From: Diphasiastrum complanatum
Taxonomy: Eukaryota > Streptophyta > Lycopodiopsida > Lycopodiales > Lycopodiaceae
Direction of reading: 5' to 3'
Assembly (NCBI GenBank): GCA_029204225.1
Contig: MU831839.1
Coordinates: forward strand, 37,670 to 101,669
Length of the DNA: 64,000 nucleotides
The notes under the pieces were generated by a model. That model ran no database searches and was not told the DNA's origin. It saw only the letters and a list, made by a program, of their open reading frames with translations. The translations under genes and the position numbers were made by a program. The number at the start of each line of letters is the position of its first letter. The stretch's first letter is position 1. Positions 51,301-60,700 of this stretch are shown in pieces.

Positions 51301-52213
51301 TGCAATGAATTGCTGACAACAATGCATTGTTTTTGGTTGCAGGTGAACCCTGACACTTGCTTGGTGGATTCGGCAGCTGCTGCTCCTCGGGCGCCACCCA
51401 CGCAGGAGGAGATGGATGATGAGATCTATAGAGAGTTATATAGACAGGCGCAGGCTGACGCACGGGCTCTAAGGCGTTCGAGGAGGGCAGACAGGCAGAG
51501 GGATAGGGCTGAGGAGGGGGATGATGAGGGCTTGCAGGGTGGAGAGGAGCTCGGGGCTGACTATCAGGAGGAGGAGTGGGTTGAGGGGGATACGGAGGAG
51601 GATGAGGAGATGGGGGCGGAGGCACATGGGGATGACCTGGCTGACTTGTTGGTGGACCCTGATGCGGAGACAGAGGAGGAGCCAACCATTCCTGCACGTA
51701 GGCCTAGGGGGAGACCTAGAGGTTCGGGAGGGGGGGCTGAGTTCGCTTTTTGTAGACAGGAGTGGAGCATCACATGCAGCTGTTGGCCATGCATCATCAC
51801 AGTGGGTAGGGCCATCCCAGGGCGTTGGATCACAACCACCTGACACACAGACACACGGGGGTGGGGGCAGGCAGAGGGGGGCCAGAGGAGGGGAGAGAGG
51901 CAGAGGCAGAGGTAGAGGCAGGGGGAGGATCCAAAGCCAGAGCACGTAGCAGAGAGCCAGAACACGTGACAGAGCCAAGGCCACACCACGGCATATGGCT
52001 CCCTCCAGTTCTGATTCATCTACAGATCCTTGGGATCTGCAGTCAGGCACAAATTCAGATGATGGTTCCTACCATGACTCTGACGAGTCTTAGTTGTGTA
52101 GTTTTCTTTATGTTCATGGAACATCATTGTACCCCATTTTGGTGCCATGTGGCTCGATAATATATATTACGATGATTCTATTCACAACAGTGTAACGATT
52201 CAGCACTGTTCTT

Positions 52214-52292
<79 letters not shown>

Positions 52293-52424
52293 GGTTGAAA
52301 AACGATTCCATATCGTTGAAAAATGCTTCAGTACGGTTCAGGACGATGCATGGTTTTTGTTTAGCATGATTCAGCATTTTGTTTAGTTTGTTGGATCTGA
52401 GAGAGATAACGAGAGAGAGAGAGG

Positions 52425-52492
<68 letters not shown>

Positions 52493-54730
52493 GGAGAATT
52501 TTGGGGCATCATGTTTTTTTATTAACTTTTTATATTAAACACAACAAAGCGTAAACTTGGGTAAAAAAAACGTTTCTGGGAATTTTTTTGATATTTCATA
52601 AACGCGTTTCTGAACTGCGTTTCAGAAACGCAGTGCAACTTTGGTTTTAGCATTAAGTGCTTTGATTTGCTTACATTGAAAATTAATACAAGTGTTGATG
52701 TGACCCAAAAATTATGATATGTTGGGCTGTGGATCTTTGGTTTGTAAGATGGACGTGACAAACAACAATGGCCGTGATAGAGACAACATTTAAAAACCTC
52801 TGTTTCTTTATATTTTAGTTATAGGTCAGCTTTTACCATGGCGCTTTTTGTGTCTTCGTTTTTAGTTACTTTGATTAGGCAACTTAGGCAGATGTAAGAG
52901 AACAAATGGGCAACCTAAATTGATTGCATCATAAAACTTGAAACTTATGAGACTGGTTTTGGGCATGAAAAGGTCATATCTTTCATGGATCCATTTTTAA
53001 GTTTACAAAGTTTACGATAACCACAAATGAGAGGCTTTACTTTTGAAATCATTTAGGTCTTTAATCTGAAGATATTTCAAAGGTAGTCAAAGTAGCCATA
53101 TGGTTTCATTAGTTTTGAGGATTCATAGAAAATTGTGAAGAAGATAGATTGTGCATGTTGGGAAGCTTGGAGCTGATATATATTTAGTAGTCCACATGAA
53201 CAAAATCTTTCATTGTGGATCATAGATTGCAAGCAAATATTTCCCTTATTAGAATCTTCATGACTGCATTGTGTACAAGCAATGAATGAATGTGTTCATG
53301 TAGTATGAACTTAGACCTTTATATCCATGTTCATGTATTTAGTTGATTCCAAGTGTTGCTTAATAAATACCTTGTTTTTTGGGAATAAACAAGGGTTTTC
53401 TTGTTTTTCAGCTTCGTGAGGTTGGCCATGTTCTTCCACAATCATATATTGACACAAAGGAGATTCAGTTGATAAGGTTGGCCACTAAGGGAGGTTAGTT
53501 TGCTTCTCTATTTGTTTCAAAGTGTTTTTTGTAGTAGGACTTCAGGACGTGAGTTTTTTGGTCTCTTTTATTCATTAATTGACATATTTTCCCTTTAAGT
53601 ATAGGCTACAACTCGCAATACATCCCCAATAATCATTACATTGACTACATTGATAGTACTTATTACATTGGTACTTGTAATAAGTAGAATAAGAGGTGCA
53701 TAGCTCTTTTCAGACACTAAAGGTTTACAAGCTAGCAACAAGACCGTTTGACTGATCTCAATCTTTGCAACAAGTTCTCCTTGTAAGGAAATTTATCTGG
53801 CTTGTTGTGAGTTCTTCTCCTTGGCAGCGAGTTTCTCCTCTTTCCCAATAGCAAGTCTCTATCTCTTTGAAATGAGTTTCTCTCCCTCAAGGAGGAAAGG
53901 CACCTCCTCCTTTAGTATGAGTTAATGCCTATGCATATGTTTCCAAGTGTCTTGACCATTATAGCATGTAAGATTCTCTTTACACGTTTGCCTAAAGTAA
54001 CTCAACCAACAAAAAAAAGTATTGTAGGCATGAATGACTCTACCTGTTTGGTCAATCACCTCAATTAGGTGTGTAGGTGAATCTTTAATGTATATCTTTT
54101 CTAAATTTCTCCTTATAGAAGTAATTAAGTTGGTATTATGACCCATGTTGTTTTCCCCAGAGGTTCATAAACCCAATAAGGAGGCCAAATGCCATGATAG
54201 TACAATCTATAGAGTTCTTGACAAAGGCAAAGTGTCGAATGTCCATCAATCGAACTCCATCTAACTGACGATCATAGAATTTACCCATCTTAGCTTTATC
54301 GCTAATTTATTGTCTTAGTTTTTTTTCTGAAGAATTCTTGCTTTGCATATAAAATCACTTATTGTAGATGAGCATTGTTGAGGAATTAGTTAGGTGTTTT
54401 ACTAAAGAATTTAGGTTTTTCCTCTTCTAAATAGTACAAGGTCTCTGGTTACTGAGAAATGGTGAGAGGGTAAGAGATTCTCCTTGGGGTCAAGTGACCA
54501 TTGTGGCATGATATGGTACCTTCGGCACAAAGAGGTAGACATGCAAGTACTGTGGCAATATTTACAAGGGTGGCCCCTTGAGGTTGCGAGCACATTTATG
54601 ATCCGTGTCTGGTTATAACATTGCTAGTTGCTCGCAAGCACCAAAAGACATAGCATTGTCGAAACCTGGTACTCTAAGAGAAGGAGGTTTATCATTTGAC
54701 TATAGGCGGTTCAATCTTTCTTGAACAATC

Positions 54731-54791
<61 letters not shown>

Positions 54792-57700
54792 GCGTGCGCG
54801 CGCGCACGCGTGCCATCCCCCTTTTTGTGGCATGAAGAGGTGCCAGCGGGGGTTCTCGTTCCCCCTCCTCCCAACCCCCATCCTCCTCCTCCACCCACAA
54901 ACCCTATTCATGCTACGTTGGTTGTGGAGCAACAACTTGTCCTTGTTGCGTAGCAGAATGCCAATGCTGCTACTGTTTCTGTTGCTACTGCCATTGTCGT
55001 CGAGGCTTCAGCTGCTTCTCATGCCAATACTATTGTCGATGCTATTATCTCTATGTAGTATGAATGGAGTGATTCCCTACACTAACTATTTTCCTCTTGG
55101 TGAATCAATCAATTAGGTCCGAATTTCAAATCTTGAAACAAGAAATTTTGCAATTGCAAATTGTAGTTGCTACCCTTGTTAATGAAAAGAGTTTGTTGCA
55201 TTCCCAAGTTTTATCATTGGAGTTGTCACTTGGCAATTATAACAAGCAGGCTGCTTTTTTAAAGTCTACCACCACAAGACTTCGTGAATTGGTAACCCAA
55301 ATTGAGAAGCAGAAGGAAGAGGCCCTTTCTTAGGCGATCGCTCCAAAGAAAGGCACCAAATTGGCTCTCCTCTTCATCGTGGGCTAGTATCTCGAGATTA
55401 TCGACTACCATGTTATCTTGTATGATTCGAGCTAAGCTCTCCGTCCCACATGAGATTATTCTTGTTGAGTTTGCTGCTCCACCCATACAGCTTGGTGCCA
55501 TTTTTTGCTTATCATTTATATTCAGCATGTTCAAGTGCTTCCGACTTCAGATTAGAGATATATATAGATAATAATTACCTCTTCTCATCATCTTGATGAT
55601 CAGGGCTACCAGTTGTCATGGTTAACTCAAGCATCTGACCTCCTCCTTGAGTCATTTGGCATTTCTATCATTGATTTCCCTTTAGTTACTCACCAATACA
55701 TTAAACGTTTTCTATATAGAGCATATTTGGATCCCATGTGGAGGGGCCAGTTGGGGGGTCAAACCCGACAATTATCAAACTCATTTCCTAGAGCTACATG
55801 TAGCAGGGTTCTTGCTTATAACACAATATTTGGATTCAAGATCTCAATTTCATATTGGGCCAGCTTTGTGTATCATCACATCAGTTCGCAATTGAGATTG
55901 GATGGTTCTAGAATAGTGGGGAGGTCTTGTTAGTTATGCTCTTTGAGTGAGGTGGAGTCAGAGGAGCACTTTATCTTCAAATGCTCTGCCTATTACAAGA
56001 TTAGAGGGAGATACTATTGCTTGTTTCGATACATGCCCACTACACTTCAGTTGCTTGTAGCCTATGAGAATCCAAAATATGTTGCACTTACGATACGAGT
56101 GATGAGGTCTGTGTCTGACAGCTCGACAAAGTGTTAGTTCTCAAGTCCAAATCAGAGCCATGTTGAAATTAGAGCTACTTGACTTATCATGAGGAGACAC
56201 ACTTCTCATCCTCCTAGACAACATTAGCAGCACTAGATCTACCTCGTGTTGTTGCTCGTATCACATCTTTCTACAACATTAGCAGGAGATGATGACAGTG
56301 CTACAGCTTCTCGTGACCTTTCGTAGCAACTATATTTCTGCATATCTCACTTAGTTCATTTCAGTTTATAGTATTTAGATATATTTGTTTCTTTGGTTTT
56401 TGCTTCGGAGACATTTCATAAGCTCCCTATTGTACCACATACTTGACGTGTACCATAGTTGCCCAAAAACGTGTTTCTGGGCAAAAACGTTTATGAGAAA
56501 CATGTTTCTAGATCCAGAATCACTGAAAGAAACAGAAACGGATCTTTAGAACTTTATAGGGATTGATAGAATCTAACCGGGATTGTTGCTCCTAAACTGG
56601 ATCACACTGTAACCGAAACACTTGGCAACCTACATAAATGCAATGCCCTTGATTAGAGCTTTAATTTGATACCCATATTACCCACAAAAATCCCAAATTT
56701 AAAAAACAAAAAAAAATGTTTATGATCCATTTACCTTGTAGAGTGCACATCCTTATTAAACAACTACTTCCAGCTATACGACATCCATCTCATACTCCAT
56801 AATTAGTTTGCCATTTATACTTTTGCAGCACCTATATGTTTAGCATATGCATTTCCGTGATCGGCTATACAACATCGGCATTATCTGGTAACATTTCATC
56901 ATACACATTCTTGCAATATTTTATCTTTCAACATCAATTACAGTAATGCTAGCACTTATGTGCATCTCAATCTCTTGCTACACTAAAGGCATGGTTTTTG
57001 TTAGTAGGGTAGAATAATGAACGAAGACATTAGTATAACGTTATGAGGGCCTGGATTGATCCCTCATTCGACATTTTATCTATGGCAACAATGGTTGAGT
57101 TTTGGGCCCTGAGTATATCTAGATAATTCTAGGAACCCACAATTTAGATAGAAATGGGATATTTTAGCCCTAATTTTAAGAGTGGCTTCTTGAAGGTTCC
57201 CTTAAGGGCCTTCAAAGTGGTATAAGTAGGATCTCTATTAGTCATTCAACAACCTATGCTTTTGATGTTTATGATGTTTTAGGAATGTTGAATGCTCCTT
57301 TGTAGTAGGGCTTGCATACAAGTCTCATGTTGGCTGTATGATGTGTTTTGTAGGAGATTATTGTTTGATTAATATAGTATTATGTATTGTTCTTGATGTG
57401 ATGCCATATTTGTGATGTGTGTTCATGATTTAACATAGTGTTTTATACTAAACTCCTTTTGTTGCCCAAGAGATGTGCTTATGTGCTGAATCAATACTTC
57501 TCTTCTTGCATGATATGTTGTCAACAACTATGCTGGATGTTTGCTGGATCAGTTGTAACGCTCTTTAATGCGGTGAGTAGTTCTTCTTTGTGCCAAAGCA
57601 GACTCCTAGTTATGTGCTTGGTTTCATATTTCTTTTACAAAGTCTATCCACATTATGAGTGCCTCACTGTCTGATTCTTCTTTTGCAATTAGGTGAACAA

Positions 57701-60700
57701 GGCTCAACGAGTGCAAGCTAACTTAGTGGAATCTTCTGGCCGTACTTCCAAAGGTCAGTACAACAACTTGTTGAGTTGTCTTGATTTCAGTTGCAATAGT
57801 TGCTTTTGTCACTCCCCTCTATTTTTAAGGAAACTTAAGCTTCTGGTAGGTATTCTCAACTTGATTGAGATGGGATTTTTGATGTTTTCTTTTGAGTTCC
57901 AAAAAGTCTAGACTTCTTTTCAAAATGATACTTCACATTTGAATTGACCTTTAAAACTTTCTCCCAAGATGCCAAAGTCCTAGAGGCTAGTTAGGATAAT
58001 CACTCGTTGATTGTGAGTTTTTTGCTTACTAATTTCTCATTGCATTTTTTAATGCTGAGCAAGATCTGACAAATATACTTGTCGGGGAGATGATATAGTC
58101 CCAAAGTAATTATGTATCATGGCGAATGACACAATTGGGAAGTAGAAAGGACCACATCACAATATAGTTTACTACTTAGAAGAGTAACAAAGGGAAGAAT
58201 GTGATTATAGAAGGCATACACATGGTAGGTTTAGGCTTTACAAAGTTGCTATTATTTTCTAATATTAACTCAATGGATGGGAAATGACCTATAGAGTTTA
58301 TAGTTTAGATTAACCATGTTTTTGTAGATTCTTAATGAGTGGCAATTAAAGTTTGCATTCTCAATCATGGAACCTTGGCACGATGTCAAGTGGTATTTCT
58401 TAAAAGTGTGAGTACTTTTGCATGGAAGATTCGGACGTGTTGAAGACTATGATTTTGGTCTTTGAAATGTTCACATGCATTCCCTATCTAGCGCAAAAAA
58501 CATGTAGGCTGTCAAGATACCTTTGAAGTGCAAGCAAGAAAACTAGTAAGTATGTTGAAGGAGATGAAGTATGGAAGAAAGTGTATTAGGAGCGTGGATA
58601 AGGAGCTCAAATTCCAGATTCTTAACATGATGTGCACAATGCATTCTCATTTTCTTGATGGCTTCAAGGACCATAACTGACGTTAAGAGAGAGAATTTAG
58701 AAGGTCGTGGGGAATGATAATGGGAGTGTTAGTAGGGATAGTGTACAAGGTGGTGGCATAGACAGTCCAAGTGCAAAGATCCATTAGTGAAGGAGGTGGA
58801 GAGCGAGGAGTGAATTCACACCATAAGGCCCCTCGATGGATGAACTAAGGAGAAGGTTGATGAGCCTTGTACCTTCATTCATAGGTGCACTTTTTAGTGC
58901 GAAGAGCACAATGGCCAATACGACGAGCATCACAGAGGAGGTGAGGAGAAAGGTATTGTGCGTTGACAGGTTGGTGGTGGTTATAATGATAGTTAGTCAT
59001 ACTAGGTTTGTTTAGCTAATCGAGTTGAGGAGATTTGGGGATGGGAGTGATGGGACGGAAAGGCTAGAGAGGCAGCTGTGTGTAAAGCAATGGTGAAAAA
59101 AATAGCTTGAGATTCAAGAGGTATATCATGGGAAAAATCATGAAGTAAGGTCATAAGAGATTCTTGGTACAAGGGAATGTGAGTTTGATCAAAAATGTAT
59201 TTAGATGGCCGGTTAGGATCGGAAGAAGGATGTGATGCAGGTCATGTAATGTGGTCAAGACGAAAGAGAGGTGTGAGTGGTCTGAGAGAGTGGCAATGGA
59301 GATATGGAAATATGAGATGAATGGAACGAAAGAGGGTGATCCCATGAGATAATCCACGACACTATGGCCGCCACTATGAGGCTGGTAAGTGAATCCCCTA
59401 CAACGATAGGCCATTAAAAATGGCTAGCTCATGGGCTATTCCAAATTGACGTAAATGCTCCCCGTAAGTAGTGATGGGTACAAGATCATCAACATAAATT
59501 CTGGGAACACCCAGATCCATTGCATCAATAGACTGTATACAAAATTGATCAGAAATGTCATGAATGTTTGTCTGGTGTGAGGCAATCCTGGCATGAAAAT
59601 CGCCAGTCAATAGAATAAGACCTCGCTTTAAATATTCGAGTATATCAGGTGATAGATCAACATATGGGGAATCCACATCTACAGCAAAAAAAGATGTCAT
59701 AAGTGGAAAATAGCACATTGCTATAAAGATATCCCTAATTGGACCAATGCCTTGTCCACTTAGGTGAATCCAGAGATAGCGTGCATGTATATCATGCCCA
59801 ATGAACTCAATAATAGGCTTGTACAAACATGCCACCCCACATGTGACTTGAGCCTTTGCCACTCGCAGAACGTGTCACAGTCTTGTATGCTGAGTTCCAT
59901 CAAAACCCTGTAAAATCTGGTAAACATCTCTCACTCCTCTCGTGTGTTTTAGTAAACAACAATATATTACCTTATGGAATAAAATCAACTAGATTGCTAG
60001 CTATGGATGATGAATGAATCTTGTTACAATTCCACGCTCCAATCCTCACGTATTGTGGATGTAGGCCTCAGATGCTCTCGTGCTTAGAGACCCCAATTAA
60101 CTATGTCTTCTTGTTATCAATATATTGAGAGAGAGAAAGAAGAAAGAAGGAAAGCTTTAGCTGCAAGAAATCAACTATAGCTTGCACCTTAAAATCTTTG
60201 AGTCCAACAAAACTTGGCGAACATGGCTGAAAGCCATACATTAGCATAAAAGGACTGAAGCTGATGGCATAACGTTTCACACTATTGTGTGTGAACTCAA
60301 CCATTGGGAGATGCTTTTTCCAACCAAATTGTCTGTGAGATACATATGCTTGAAGCATATCCTCCATAGTTTGGTGAGGTTTTGTTTGCATCCAAAGAAC
60401 TTAGACTAAGGGTCATTTCAAGTTTCTCAGATACTAATTGCCAAAGTCTACCAGTGAAGTTGGAGTCTTGATTACTAATAATACATTTCTTGTTGAGAAT
60501 TTTCAAGGGATGTAAAAGACCCGAAACTATAAGTCTCTTTCCTTTATTTAATTGGCATTATGTCTTGACATGTCCTTTCATCTTTGGCTAATGTCCAATG
60601 TCCATGTATGCTAGGGTGACTAGTACAAGGGTTGTCATGACACTGCTACAGGATTTGGGCCCTAAGGTTCTCCCTATCGGGCGCACATACCCTTCTTTCC

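Larger units (their letters stand above)
47711..52643 (+). mobile_element. hAT DNA transposon, 4,933 bp, with exact 8-bp target duplication
   Basis: GTTTTAGC occurs immediately left (47,703-47,710) and right (52,644-52,651), the 8-bp duplication diagnostic of hAT elements. The ends CATAGTTGCAC and (complement) CAAAGTTGCAC match at 10 of 11 bases. Both ends carry several GTTTCTG/CGTTTCT subterminal repeats (left 47,729-47,785; right 52,571-52,630), as hAT ends do for transposase binding. Inside is a multi-exon transposase in the + direction, the same strand as the host gene. Confidence 0.92.
46106..53411 (+). other. RRP15 intron 3 (7.3 kb) hosting an hAT transposon
   Basis: GTAAGT...TTTTTCAG. 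The first 1.6 kb is AT-rich without genes; an A-run (47,624-47,638) precedes the hAT element at 47,711-52,643. The remainder (52,652-53,411) shows no gene. Confidence 0.8.
53494..57552 (+). other. RRP15 intron 4 (4.1 kb)
   Basis: GTTAGT...CTGGATCAG. It holds a (CT)n tract, a Z-DNA-prone palindrome, LINE debris and a small hAT-type MITE. 53,500-54,700 has no recognised gene. Confidence 0.75.

Noticed and set aside
53922-54146. - strand frame in RRP15 intron 4
   Set aside because: No domain and no similarity to retroelement or host families.
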